Of a stretch of DNA of 64,000 nt, positions 8,761 to 17,854 are shown piece by piece. The stretch covers positions 1-64,000 of the forward strand of contig NZ_VZPJ01000006.1 of assembly GCF_008801605.1 (NCBI RefSeq), given 5' to 3'. The notes below the pieces were generated by a model. The model searched no databases. It was not told the DNA's origin and saw nothing but the letters and a program-made list of their open reading frames with translations. This DNA is from Pseudomonas brassicacearum subsp. brassicacearum. GTDB taxonomy: Bacteria; Pseudomonadota; Gammaproteobacteria; Pseudomonadales; Pseudomonadaceae. The translations under genes and the position numbers were made by a program. Position 1 is the first letter of the stretch; each line of letters begins with the position of its first letter.

Positions 8761-9686
8761 TGGATATCGACCTGTTGAGCAATATTTTCTACGCCATGGT
8801 CCGCTGCGGTACGCCGTTGCTGCTGGTGGCCCTGGGTGAATTGGTCTGCGAAAAAAGCGGCGTCCTCAACCTGGGCCAGGAAGGCATGATGCAGTTCGGT
8901 GCGGTGATCGGTTTTATCGTCGCATTCAACAGCGGCAACCTGTGGCTCGGCGTGCTGCTGGCGATGGCTGCCGGCATGCTGTTGTCGGCGTTGTTCGCGC
9001 TGGTGGCGCTGGTATTCAACGCCAATCAGGTGGCCACCGGGCTGGCGCTGACGATTTTCGGTGTGGGCCTGTCGAGCTTTGTCGGAGCGGCCTGGGTCGG
9101 CAAACCGCTGGCGGGATTCGAGCCGCTGGCGATTCCTTACTTGAGTGACATTCCACTGATCGGGCGGATGCTGTTTGCCCAGGATCTGCTGGTTTACCTG
9201 TCCTTCGCCCTGTTTGCCCTGGTGGCGTGGATGATAGTGAAAAGCCGCGTCGGGTTGATCATCCAGGCCGTCGGGGAAAATCCCGATACCGCCAGTGCCA
9301 TGGGCCTGCCGGTGTTGCGGGTGAGGACCCTGGCGGTACTGTTTGGCGGCGCCATGGCCGGGTTGGCCGGCGCCTATCTGTCGCTGGCCTACACGCCGAT
9401 GTGGGCCGAGAACATGAGCGCCGGACGCGGCTGGATCGCCCTGGCGCTGGTGGTGTTCGCCAGTTGGCGGGTGTGGCGCCTGCTGCTGGGCGCCTACCTG
9501 TTCGGCCTCGCCAGCATCCTGCACCTGGTGGCCCAGGGGCTGGGCCTGGCGATTCCATCGAGTCTGCTGGCGATGCTGCCGTATGCCGCGACCATTGTGG
9601 TGCTGGTGCTGTTGTCCCGGGACGCCGTGCGCACCCGGCTGTATGCGCCGGTGTCCCTGGGGCAGCCTTGGCAGGCGGGGCACTGA
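8760..9686 (+). CDS. ABC transporter permease, BMP/nucleoside type (second)
   Basis: The 308-residue permease begins MDIDLLSNIFYAMVRCGTP at an ATG overlapping the previous stop (TGATG). The open frame continues far upstream to 8142, but that part only shadows the first permease. It has eight or nine hydrophobic helices and the motif VCEKSGVLNLGQEGMM, typical of YufQ/NupC-type partners. It completes the ATPase-permease-permease operon. A REPIN follows 20 bases after the stop. Confidence 0.9.
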   Translation: MDIDLLSNIFYAMVRCGTPLLLVALGELVCEKSGVLNLGQEGMMQFGAVIGFIVAFNSGNLWLGVLLAMAAGMLLSALFALVALVFNANQVATGLALTIFGVGLSSFVGAAWVGKPLAGFEPLAIPYLSDIPLIGRMLFAQDLLVYLSFALFALVAWMIVKSRVGLIIQAVGENPDTASAMGLPVLRVRTLAVLFGGAMAGLAGAYLSLAYTPMWAENMSAGRGWIALALVVFASWRVWRLLLGAYLFGLASILHLVAQGLGLAIPSSLLAMLPYAATIVVLVLLSRDAVRTRLYAPVSLGQPWQAGH

Positions 9687-9705
9687 GATAGACTGCGGCG
9701 CGCCT

Positions 9706-9789
9706 ATCGCGGGCAAGCCTTGCTCCTACAGATTTTCAAGAGTCCCACAGATTTTCAGCGATCTGTGGGAGCAAAGGCTTGCCCGCGAT
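9706..9789. repeat. REPIN, GGGCAAG-type arms
   Basis: Two inverted REP arms face each other: ATCGCGGGCAAGCCTTGCTC from 9706, and the opposite arm from 9763 to 9789 ending GCTTGCCCGCGAT. The right arm carries an extra A in its head and the left has TCCTAC for TCCCAC, so both have drifted. The end of the minus-strand gene that terminates at 9726 lies inside this element. Confidence 0.85.
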
Positions 9790-10184
9790 GAGTCCCGAAC
9801 AGGCAACACCTGAACCAAGCCCCACACCACCTCGAAAAACAGGAAAACCCACAACACCGCACTGGCCCCATGAAGCAGCGCATACAGCATCCAGGCCGAA
9901 AACAGAAACCGCCCCGTCGCGTCATAACGCCCGTACAGCGCCTGCGGATCCCGAATCCGCAGCACCGCCCACACGCAGACAATCGAGCCCATCAAATTCA
10001 CCATCAACACATGCGCCGGCGCAAATGGCGGCAGGTCCCCAGGCAGGTCAAATAGCTGAGTCATGCTCACCAACACGCCATGCAGTGCCGCAAAGCTCCA
10101 CGGCGTGACCAGCGCGGCCGACACGATCAGGTCGTACCAGGCGCTGCCAAGCACCACCCGGCGGTATTGCATCGAAGTCCACAT
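9726..10184 (-). CDS. Small integral membrane protein of unknown function
   Basis: The 152-residue product has four predicted hydrophobic helices (for example VVLGSAWYDLIVSAALVTPW and LHGASAVLWVFLFFEVVWGL) and no motif I can name. I chose the ATG at 10184 because CTGGAG lies 8 bases upstream; the frame extends to 10247. The last 20 or so residues, including a CSHRSLKICG stretch, are encoded by the REPIN at 9706-9789, so the native C-terminus was probably replaced by repeat insertion. Upstream is a MerR-type operator shared with the divergent MerR gene, so this gene is probably its target. Confidence 0.65.
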   Translation of the reverse strand: MWTSMQYRRVVLGSAWYDLIVSAALVTPWSFAALHGVLVSMTQLFDLPGDLPPFAPAHVLMVNLMGSIVCVWAVLRIRDPQALYGRYDATGRFLFSAWMLYALLHGASAVLWVFLFFEVVWGLVQVLPVRDSSRASLCSHRSLKICGTLENL

Positions 10185-10216
10185 ACACTTTGCTCCAGAT
10201 AATTGGGGAGCGAAAA

Positions 10217-10247
10217 GGCTAAAGCCTGGGGTATGCTCCAAGGTCAA
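10217..10247 (-). promoter_or_regulatory. MerR-type operator/promoter of the membrane-protein gene
   Basis: On the minus strand a -35 TTGACC (10242-10247) is separated by 19 bases from TTAGCC (10217-10222). The spacer holds an imperfect dyad, CCTTGGAGC..ACCCCAGG (10225-10243). A 19-base spacer filled by a dyad is the hallmark of MerR-activated promoters, and a MerR gene starts 19 bases away on the other strand. Confidence 0.65.
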
Positions 10248-10265
10248 GTCCTCTGGAGTTCCACA

Positions 10266-10616
10266 ATGCGCATCGGTGAATTAGCCCAGGCCTGCGCCGT
10301 CAGTCGAGACACACTGCGCTTCTACGAGCAGCGGGGCCTGATCGCGGCGACGCGCAGCGCCAATGGCTATCGCGACTACCCCGCCGACGTGGTCCAACTG
10401 GTGCTCTATATCAAGACAGCCCAGCGCCTGGGCTTTACCCTGGGCGAGATCGGCGCCAGCGTCGCCGCCCTGTGGAACGCCCCCGACCCGGACTGCGCCG
10501 TGACGCAATTGCTGCAAGACAAACTGAACCTGATCGAAACCCGCATCACCGAACTCGACGCGTTGCGTCACGAGCTGAAACAACGGCTCGGACAACGCTG
10601 TCCATTAAATCCATGA
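10266..10616 (+). CDS. MerR-family transcriptional regulator
   Basis: The 116-residue protein has the MerR winged helix (MRIGELAQACAVSRDTLRFYEQRGL at the start) and a short dimerisation helix. It resembles MerR regulators of small-molecule or oxidative-stress response more than CueR: the paired effector cysteines of CueR are absent, with isolated Cys residues in PDCAV and QRCPL. The ATG at 10266 gives a canonical N-terminus. It is followed 25 bases later by an SDR gene, probably in the same operon, and it faces the membrane-protein gene across the operator at 10217-10247. Confidence 0.85.
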   Translation: MRIGELAQACAVSRDTLRFYEQRGLIAATRSANGYRDYPADVVQLVLYIKTAQRLGFTLGEIGASVAALWNAPDPDCAVTQLLQDKLNLIETRITELDALRHELKQRLGQRCPLNP

Positions 10617-10641
10617 CCTTTTTCTTTCAAGGATGCCTCTC

Positions 10642-11328
10642 ATGAATTCGGCAAGAAACGCATTGATCATCGGCGCCTCCCGGGGCCTGGGCCTCGGTCT
10701 GGTGAAGACGCTGCTCAGCGATGGCTGGAACGTGACCGCCACCGTGCGCAACCCGCAGAACGCAGAGGCTTTGAAGGCGCTGGGCCCGGTGCGGATCGAA
10801 AAACTCGACATGGACGATCAACAAGCGGTCATCGCCCTGAGCCAACAGCTCAAGGGCGAGACCTTCGATCTGTTGTTCGTCAATGCCGGCGTCAAGGGCC
10901 CGGACAACCAGAGCCCGGGCGGTGCGACGCTGGCCGAAGTCGGCCAGTTGTTCTTCACCAACGCGGTGGCGCCGATCAACCTGGCCCAACGCTTCGTTGG
11001 CCAGATCCGCGACGGCAGCGGCGTGCTCGCCTTCATGAGTTCGGTGCTGGGCAGCGTGACCATGCCCGACGCGCCGGAACTGGCGCTGTACAAGGCCAGC
11101 AAGGCGGCGCTCAACTCCATGACCAATAGCTTTGTCAGCCAACTGGGCGAGCAGTCACTGACCGTGCTGTCGCTGCACCCGGGCTGGGTGAAGACCGACA
11201 TGGGCGGCGAAGGAGCGGACATCGATGTCGAGACCAGCACTCGCGGGCTGATCGACCAGGTCGATGCCTTTTCCGGCAAGGGTGGGCATCATTTCGTCAA
11301 CTACCGGGGCGAAACAATCCCTTGGTAA
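10642..11328 (+). CDS. Short-chain dehydrogenase/reductase, C-factor (CsgA)-like
   Basis: The 228-residue SDR has the NAD(P)-binding IIGASRGLGLG near residues 9-19, the structural NAG motif, a catalytic Ser in FMSSVLG and the YKASK catalytic Tyr/Lys. Its size and the LHPGWVKTDMGG segment match CsgA/C-factor-like SDRs. The frame opens at an ATG at 10633, but AAGGA lies correctly only before the ATG at 10642. The substrate is unknown. Position after the MerR gene suggests a stress-responsive carbonyl or quinone reductase. Confidence 0.85.
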   Translation: MNSARNALIIGASRGLGLGLVKTLLSDGWNVTATVRNPQNAEALKALGPVRIEKLDMDDQQAVIALSQQLKGETFDLLFVNAGVKGPDNQSPGGATLAEVGQLFFTNAVAPINLAQRFVGQIRDGSGVLAFMSSVLGSVTMPDAPELALYKASKAALNSMTNSFVSQLGEQSLTVLSLHPGWVKTDMGGEGADIDVETSTRGLIDQVDAFSGKGGHHFVNYRGETIPW

Positions 11329-11343
11329 CTCCGCTAATCCCAT

Positions 11344-11431
11344 GTGGGAGCGAGCTTGCTCGCGATGGCGGCAGGTCAGTCGACATCGATGTTGGATGTG
11401 AGGCTGCCATCGCGAGCAAGCTCACTCCCAC
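11344..11431. repeat. REPIN, GAGCGAGC-type arms
   Basis: GTGGGAGCGAGC..CGCGAT at the left end pairs with ATCGCGAG..CTCACTCCCAC at the right end (one base changed). The 40-base spacer contains ACATCGATGTTG, which recurs in several REPINs of this window. It lies between the SDR gene and the 8-oxoguanine deaminase gene. Confidence 0.9.
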
Positions 11432-11588
11432 CAAGCCCTCTCCTAATAGGAACCTGAGTTGGGCACTGGAAATGTGTCCGGCAACCTGAGTAAACTCCGA
11501 CCCTCGCCCCCCACGGCGACCCTGGATCAGCAGACAGGGCATCACTGAGCTGGCTAACCTGAACCCACTTTCAGAGGAGCCGGCCACC

Positions 11589-12947
11589 ATGCCTGCGACC
11601 CGTACCTGGTTAAAAAATCCCCTCGCCATTTTCACGGCCAACGACCTCGATGCCCGTGGCGGCCTCGTCCTGCAGGACGGTGTGATCGTCGAACTGCTAA
11701 GCGCCGGCCAGCAACCCGCCCAGCCCTGTGACGACATCTTCGATGCGCGCGAGCATGTGATCCTGCCGGGGTTGATCAATACCCACCATCATTTCTACCA
11801 GACCCTGACCCGTGCCTGGGCGCCAGTGGTGAACCAGCCGTTGTTTCCCTGGTTGACGACCCTCTACCCGGTGTGGGCGCGGCTGACCCCGGAAAAACTT
11901 GCCCTGGCCAGCAAAGTGGCCTTGGCCGAGTTGCTGCTGTCGGGCTGCACCACCGCGGCCGACCACCATTACCTGTTTCCCGAAGGCCTGGAAAACGCCA
12001 TCGACGTGCAAGTGCAGAGTGTTCGTGAACTGGGCATGCGCGCGATGCTGACCCGCGGTTCCATGAGCCTGGGCGAGGCCGACGGTGGCTTGCCGCCGCA
12101 GCAGACCGTGCAGCAGGGCCAAGTGATTCTCGACGACAGCCAGCGCTTGATCGCCGAGTACCACGAGCGCGGCGACGGCGCGCAGATCCAGATTGCCCTG
12201 GCGCCCTGCTCACCGTTTTCGGTCACGCCGCAGATCATGAGCGCCAGCGCCGAGCTGGCGGAAAAACTCGACGTACGCCTGCACACGCACCTGGCCGAAA
12301 CCCTCGATGAAGAAGCGTTTTGCCTGCAACGCTTCGGCCTGCGCACCGTGGATTACCTGGACAGCGTCGGCTGGCTTGGCCCGCGTACCTGGCTGGCCCA
12401 CGGCATTCATTTCAACCCGGATGAAATCGCCCGTCTCGGCGCCGCCGGCACCGGCATCTGTCACTGCCCGAGTTCCAACATGCGCCTGGCCTCGGGCATT
12501 TGCCCGACCCTGGACCTGACCGCCGCCGGCGCTCCCGTGGGCCTGGGGGTAGACGGTTCGGCATCCAACGATGCCTCGAACATGATCCTCGAAACCCGCC
12601 AGGCGCTGTACATCCAGCGCCTGCGCTACGGCGCGCAAGCGATCACGCCGGAACGCGTGCTGGGCTGGGCGACCCGGGGCTCGGCGCAACTGCTCGGGCG
12701 CAGCGATATCGGTGAATTGGCGGAGGGCAAGCAGGCCGACCTGGCGCTGTTCAAGCTCGATGAACTGCGTTTCTCCGGCAGCCACGATCCGATTTCCGCA
12801 CTGCTGCTGTGCGGCGCGGATCGGGCGGATCGGGTGATGATCGGTGGGCAATGGCGGGTCATCGACGGGCAAGTCGAGGGGTTGGACTTGAAGGGCTTGA
12901 TTGCTGACCACAGCCAGGCGGCACGGGAGTTGATCGCCGGCATCTGA
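11589..12947 (+). CDS. 8-oxoguanine deaminase (amidohydrolase superfamily)
   Basis: The 452-residue protein belongs to the AtzA/TrzN-like branch of amidohydrolases. Metal ligands are visible in the order NTHHHF (near residue 62), HTHLAE, HGIHF and GVDGSASND. In P. aeruginosa the protein at this place in the purine block (PA0142) was shown to deaminate 8-oxoguanine to urate, and I transfer that function. Guanine deaminase or an s-triazine hydrolase are less likely alternatives. AGAGGAG lies about 9 bases before the ATG. Confidence 0.85.
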   Translation: MPATRTWLKNPLAIFTANDLDARGGLVLQDGVIVELLSAGQQPAQPCDDIFDAREHVILPGLINTHHHFYQTLTRAWAPVVNQPLFPWLTTLYPVWARLTPEKLALASKVALAELLLSGCTTAADHHYLFPEGLENAIDVQVQSVRELGMRAMLTRGSMSLGEADGGLPPQQTVQQGQVILDDSQRLIAEYHERGDGAQIQIALAPCSPFSVTPQIMSASAELAEKLDVRLHTHLAETLDEEAFCLQRFGLRTVDYLDSVGWLGPRTWLAHGIHFNPDEIARLGAAGTGICHCPSSNMRLASGICPTLDLTAAGAPVGLGVDGSASNDASNMILETRQALYIQRLRYGAQAITPERVLGWATRGSAQLLGRSDIGELAEGKQADLALFKLDELRFSGSHDPISALLLCGADRADRVMIGGQWRVIDGQVEGLDLKGLIADHSQAARELIAGI

Positions 12948-12957
12948 TCGGACGCCA

Positions 12958-13034
12958 TCGCGGGCAAGTCTCGCGGCAAGGCTGCCCTCATAAACACCCA
13001 CCATTTACTGTGGGAGCAAGGCTTGCCCGCGATG
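12958..13034. repeat. REPIN, GGGCAAG-type, left arm degraded
   Basis: The right arm GTGGGAGCAAGGCTTGCCCG..AT (13011-13034) is intact, and the left arm begins ATCGCGGGCAAG but then diverges (TCTCGCGGCAAGG). It fills the space between the stop codons of two convergent genes, where such hairpins can act as bidirectional mRNA 3' ends. Confidence 0.8.
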
Positions 13035-13039
13035 CTCTT

Positions 13040-14131
13040 CTAGAGACCCAGCAAGGACAACATGATGAACGTCGCAAACAACACAAAATGGGTCATGCCT
13101 TCGATGGCATTGGTTTCGCCATCGTTGAGGTTGATCGCGCTGACGATCAGGGTGATGAAGATCATCACCGTCTGCACCGGGGTCATTGCCATCTGGAACG
13201 GCTGGCCGGTGTAGAGGGCCATGGCCTCCATCACCGGCACGGTCAGGATCACGGTGGACAGCGAAGCGCCCAGCGCGATGTTCACCACCGACTGCATGCG
13301 ATTGGCGAGGGCCGCGCGCAGGGCGGTGAGGATTTCCGGTGCGGCGGAGATGGCGGCCACCAGGATTGCCGTGACCACCGGCGGCGCACCCGAGCCTTCC
13401 AATCCCAGGTCGAGGGCCTTGGACATGACTTCGGCCAGGGCGCCGATCACCACCACGCCAAACACCAGCGCGCCGATGGAAAGCGTCAGGCTGATGGGTT
13501 CCGGCTCGTTTTCCACCGGCTCTTTCTTGCGGCGTTTTTCCGGATAGCTGTAGCTGAAGAAGTAACTGTGAGGCCCGACCTGCATGCGCAGGAACAAGGT
13601 GTAAAGCACGATCATCGCGCCGATGGTAAAGGCCGAATACATTTTCCAGCTCTCGCGGGGAATGAACTCCGGCACCACCATCGATACCCCCATGGCGGTG
13701 AGAATCATCACGCTGTAAGTGCGCGCCGAATCGTCGTTGTAAGCCTGCTCGCCATGCTTGATCCCGCCCATCAGCGCCGCGAGCCCGAGGATGCCGTTGA
13801 TGTCGAGCATCACCGCCGAGTAGATCGTGTCCCGCACCAACGTCGACGAAGCCTCGTTGCTCATCATGATCGCCAGGATCACCACCTCCACCAGTACCGC
13901 CGACAGCGTCAGGATCATGGTGCCGTAAGGATCACCGACCTTTTCCGCCAGCAGTTCGGCGTGATGGGCCACGCGCATGGACGCCGCGACGATGAAACCG
14001 ATCAGGACCAGGCCGCCAGCCAACGCCACCACTTGCCCGCTGCCCAGCAGCCAGTGCTCCAGCGGATAGGCGATACACGCGGCGATCAGCGCCAGCAACA
14101 GCAGTTTTTCTTGCTTGAGCAAAGTGAGCAT
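13040..14131 (-). CDS. chaA: Ca2+(Na+)/H+ antiporter, ChaA/CaCA family
   Basis: The 363-residue inner-membrane protein has about eleven hydrophobic helices and the two inverted alpha-repeat motifs of cation/proton exchangers: SAVLVEVVILAIMMSNE in the first half and SAAPEILTALRAALANRMQS with NIALGASLSTVIL in the second. A charged loop (YPEKRRKKEPVENEPEP) separates the halves. It exports calcium or sodium in exchange for protons. Only the family is certain. It does not belong functionally to the purine genes around it. Confidence 0.85.
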   Translation of the reverse strand: MLTLLKQEKLLLLALIAACIAYPLEHWLLGSGQVVALAGGLVLIGFIVAASMRVAHHAELLAEKVGDPYGTMILTLSAVLVEVVILAIMMSNEASSTLVRDTIYSAVMLDINGILGLAALMGGIKHGEQAYNDDSARTYSVMILTAMGVSMVVPEFIPRESWKMYSAFTIGAMIVLYTLFLRMQVGPHSYFFSYSYPEKRRKKEPVENEPEPISLTLSIGALVFGVVVIGALAEVMSKALDLGLEGSGAPPVVTAILVAAISAAPEILTALRAALANRMQSVVNIALGASLSTVILTVPVMEAMALYTGQPFQMAMTPVQTVMIFITLIVSAINLNDGETNAIEGMTHFVLFATFIMLSLLGL

Positions 14132-14508
14132 CGCGGGCCTGTCACCGTGGGCGGGGTCATGAGTTACTGACTATAGGAGGCGGTGAACGTTTCGTTCGGT
14201 GTGATGCACCAGGGGGTGGCGTCTGCAGGCAGGGTGCACCTTTATTGTTCTCATGAGCCTCATCGCGGGCAAGCCTTGCTCCCACAGGTATTGCGTCGCA
14301 CTTGTGAAGCGAGCTTGCCCTCCCATGAGGTTGGGCTGCCCATCTGCTGGGGCAAGGCCTTATTCCACATTGTTTGACCTTGCACTTGTGGGAGCAAGGC
14401 TTGCCCGCGATGACGGCATCAAGGTGTCGCATATTTTGTTGTCTTGTTGGTCAGCATTTTGCATTGGTGCTGCACAGCCAACCTCACAACAAAATGGAGT
14501 TCGAGTTC
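14132..14508. other. 377-base intergenic region between chaA and the binding-protein gene
   Basis: The region contains the compound REP element at 14262-14411 and, from about 14412, the upstream region of the BMP binding-protein gene. No protein-coding frame there looks real. A frame running from 14374 into the binding-protein gene is an artefact of REP sequence. No promoter stands out. Confidence 0.6.
14262..14411. repeat. Compound REP element (two good outer arms, decayed middle)
   Basis: The outer arms are inverted copies: ATCGCGGGCAAGCCTTGCTC from 14262, and GTGGGAGCAAGGCTTGCCCG..AT ending at 14411. Between them lie further decayed REP-like pieces (GAAGCGAGCTTGCCCTCCCAT near 14307, and GGGGCAAGGCCTTATTCCAC near 14350). 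At 150 bases this is nearly twice the usual REPIN length. Confidence 0.75.
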
Positions 14509-15591
14509 ATGCACAAACGCCCCTTGAAGAAGTTGCTTTGCGCCGTCGTCGCCGCCGTCGGCCTGGGCGCAGGCCTGAATGCCAGTGCCGCCGACCCGCT
14601 GAAGGTCGGCTTCGTCTACATCGGCCCGATCGGCGACCACGGCTGGACCTATCAGCATGAGCAAGGGCGCAAGGAGCTGGCGGCGAAATTCGGTGAGCAG
14701 ATCACCACCAACTACGTGGAAAACGTGCCGGAGGGTGCCGACGCCGAGCGGGTGATCCGCAACATGGCCAAGGACAAGTACGACCTGATCTTCACCACCT
14801 CCTTCGGCTACATGAACCCGACGCTCAAGGTCGCCAAGCAATTTCCCAAGGTGATCTTCGAACACGCCACCGGCTACAAGCAGGACAAGAACCTGGGCAC
14901 GTACCTGGCTCGCACCTACGAAGGTCGCTACGTCGGTGGTTTCCTCGCGGCCAAGATGACCAAGACCAAGAAGATCGGCTACGTCGCCTCCTTCCCGATC
15001 CCGGAAGTCATCCGCGACATCAACGCCATCCAATTGGCCCTGAACAAGTACAACCCCGGCAGCGAGATCAAAGTGGTGTGGGTCAACTCCTGGTTCGACC
15101 CGGGCAAGGAAGCCGACGCCGCCAACGCGCTGATCGACCAGGGCGTGGACGTGGTGTTCCAGCACACCGACAGCCCGGCGCCGATCCAGGCCGCCGAGCG
15201 ACGCGGCGTCTATGCGGTGGGCTACGCTTCGGACATGGCCCACTTCGGCCCCAAGGCGGTGCTGACGTCCATCGTCAATGACTGGGGCCCGCATTACATC
15301 CAGGCGACCCAAAGCGTGCTCGACCACAGCTGGAAATCCCAGGACTACTGGGGTGGACTGAAGGAAGGCACGGTGAAACTGCCGATCAGCGACCTGGTGC
15401 CGGCAGCGGTCAAGGGCGAAGCCGAGCAGATCATCGCCGACATCGAGAGCGGCGCCTTCCACCCGTTCACCGGCCCGATCAAGGACCAGGCCGGCGTCGA
15501 GAAAATCCCGGCGGGCGTGAGCGCCACCAACGCGGAACTTGCGTCGATGAATTATTACGTCGAAGGCATGAAGGCTGAGATTCCCAAATAA
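14509..15591 (+). CDS. BMP-family ABC transporter substrate-binding protein
   Basis: The 360-residue precursor starts MHKRPLKKLLCAVVAAVGL, with a type I signal peptide ending near ASA-AD, so it should be a free periplasmic protein rather than a lipoprotein. The mature part has the Bmp/Med fold pattern (VGFVYIGPIGDHGWTYQHEQG, FTTSFGYM, GVDVVFQHTDSP), as in purine-nucleoside binding proteins. GGAG at 14496-14499 supports the 14509 ATG over upstream in-frame ATGs. It is the obvious partner of the ATPase and permeases at 6088-9686, though separated from them by 4.8 kb. Confidence 0.9.
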   Translation: MHKRPLKKLLCAVVAAVGLGAGLNASAADPLKVGFVYIGPIGDHGWTYQHEQGRKELAAKFGEQITTNYVENVPEGADAERVIRNMAKDKYDLIFTTSFGYMNPTLKVAKQFPKVIFEHATGYKQDKNLGTYLARTYEGRYVGGFLAAKMTKTKKIGYVASFPIPEVIRDINAIQLALNKYNPGSEIKVVWVNSWFDPGKEADAANALIDQGVDVVFQHTDSPAPIQAAERRGVYAVGYASDMAHFGPKAVLTSIVNDWGPHYIQATQSVLDHSWKSQDYWGGLKEGTVKLPISDLVPAAVKGEAEQIIADIESGAFHPFTGPIKDQAGVEKIPAGVSATNAELASMNYYVEGMKAEIPK

Positions 15592-15613
15592 CCCAAGACC
15601 AACCCAAACCCCT

Positions 15614-15701
15614 GTGGGAGCGAGCTTGCTCGCGATTGCGGACTGACCTTCAATATCTATATTGGCTGACCCACCGCGATCGCGAGCAAGCTCGCTCCCA
15701 C
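15614..15701. repeat. REPIN, GAGCGAGC-type arms
   Basis: Fully matching inverted arms, GTGGGAGCGAGC..CGCGAT and ATCGCGAG..GCTCGCTCCCAC, surround a spacer of about 40 bases. It lies 23 bases after the binding-protein stop and 32 bases before the oxygenase start. Confidence 0.9.
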
Positions 15702-15733
15702 ATGGGGTTCCTATCTCAAGTCAGGAAAGCAGT

Positions 15734-16699
15734 ATGAACAGCCTTCCCATCATCGACATCAGCCCACTCTACGGCGATGACCCCGGCGCCTGGCAAACCG
15801 TCGCCAAGCAGATCGACCGCGCCTGCCGTCAATGGGGCTTTTTCTACATCAAGGGTCATCCCATCAGCCCGGCGCGCATCGCCGAGGTGCTGGACAGCGC
15901 CCACTGCTTCTTCGCCCTGCCCGTCGAAGAAAAACTCAAGATCGACATCACCCAGACCCGCCATCACCGCGGCTATGGCGCCGTCGCCACCGAACAATTG
16001 GACCCGACCAAGCCCAGCGACCTGAAAGAAACCTTCGACATGGGCCTGCACTTGCCGGCCGATCACCCCGACGTGCTGGCGGAAAAACCCCTGCGTGGCC
16101 CCAACCGCCACCCGGACCTGATTGGCTGGGAAAGCTTGATGGAGCAGCATTACCGAGACATGCAAGCGCTTGCGCAAACCCTGCTGCGGGCCATGACCCT
16201 TGCCCTGGGTATCGAACGGGACTTTTTCGACACGCGCTTCAACGAGCCGGTCAGCGTACTGCGCCTGATCCACTACCCGCCCCGCGACACCGCCAGTAGC
16301 GCCGAGCAGCAAGGTGCTGGCGCCCATACCGATTATGGTTGCATCACCCTGCTCTATCAGGACGCCGCCGGCGGCCTGCAAGTGCGCAACGTCGACGGCC
16401 AGTGGGTCGACGCGCCGCCCATCGACGGCACCTTCGTGGTCAACCTCGGTGACATGATGGCGCGCTGGAGCAACGACCGTTACCTGTCCACGCCGCATCG
16501 GGTGATCAGCCCGCTGGGAGTGGACCGGTACTCGATGCCGTTCTTTGCCGAGCCGCACCCCGACACGCTGATCCAATGCCTGCCCGGTTGCCAGGATGAC
16601 GCCCACCCGCCAAAGTACCCAACGACTACCTGCGCCGAATTCCTGCTGTCGCGCTTCGCCGACACCTATGCTTACCGGCGTGAGTCGCTCGCCGTGTAG
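15734..16699 (+). CDS. 2-oxoglutarate/Fe(II)-dependent oxygenase, IPNS-like family
   Basis: The 321-residue protein has the DIOX_N domain (LPIIDISPLYGDDPGAW) and the 2OG-Fe(II) oxygenase core: iron ligands His-X-Asp in AHTDYGCITLL and the distal His in TPHRVISP, followed by RYSMPFF with the 2-oxoglutarate-binding Arg. AGGAAAG precedes the ATG at 15734; the longer frame from 15662 is REP sequence. It lies between the purine binding protein and adenine deaminase, as does PA0147 in P. aeruginosa. A purine or related N-heterocycle is a reasonable guess for the substrate, but nothing in the sequence proves it. Confidence 0.85.
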   Translation: MNSLPIIDISPLYGDDPGAWQTVAKQIDRACRQWGFFYIKGHPISPARIAEVLDSAHCFFALPVEEKLKIDITQTRHHRGYGAVATEQLDPTKPSDLKETFDMGLHLPADHPDVLAEKPLRGPNRHPDLIGWESLMEQHYRDMQALAQTLLRAMTLALGIERDFFDTRFNEPVSVLRLIHYPPRDTASSAEQQGAGAHTDYGCITLLYQDAAGGLQVRNVDGQWVDAPPIDGTFVVNLGDMMARWSNDRYLSTPHRVISPLGVDRYSMPFFAEPHPDTLIQCLPGCQDDAHPPKYPTTTCAEFLLSRFADTYAYRRESLAV

Positions 16700-16773
16700 T
16701 GGATCAGCCGGTCAGGTTTTACCCGACAAGGCGGCCAGCGCCTGTAGAATGCCCGCCATCGATTCGCTGATGA

Positions 16774-17736
<963 letters not shown>

Positions 17737-17753
17737 GCCTCACCGAAATCCCT

Positions 17754-17841
17754 GTGGGAGCGAGCTTGCTCGCGAAGGCGGAGTGTCAGTCAACATCGAT
17801 GTTGAATGTCGGACCGCTATCGCGAGCAAGCTCGCTCCCAC
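17754..17841. repeat. REPIN, GAGCGAGC-type arms
   Basis: Perfect inverted arms with a spacer that contains CAACATCGATGTTG, itself a palindrome. It lies between the convergent adenine deaminase and MFS genes. Confidence 0.9.
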
Positions 17842-17854
17842 AAGGGAGATGGTG

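Noticed and set aside
13010..14170. A 386-residue open frame on the plus strand opposite the antiporter gene
   Set aside because: The minus-strand product has a clear CaCA-family membrane pattern; the plus frame is His/Arg-rich and featureless.
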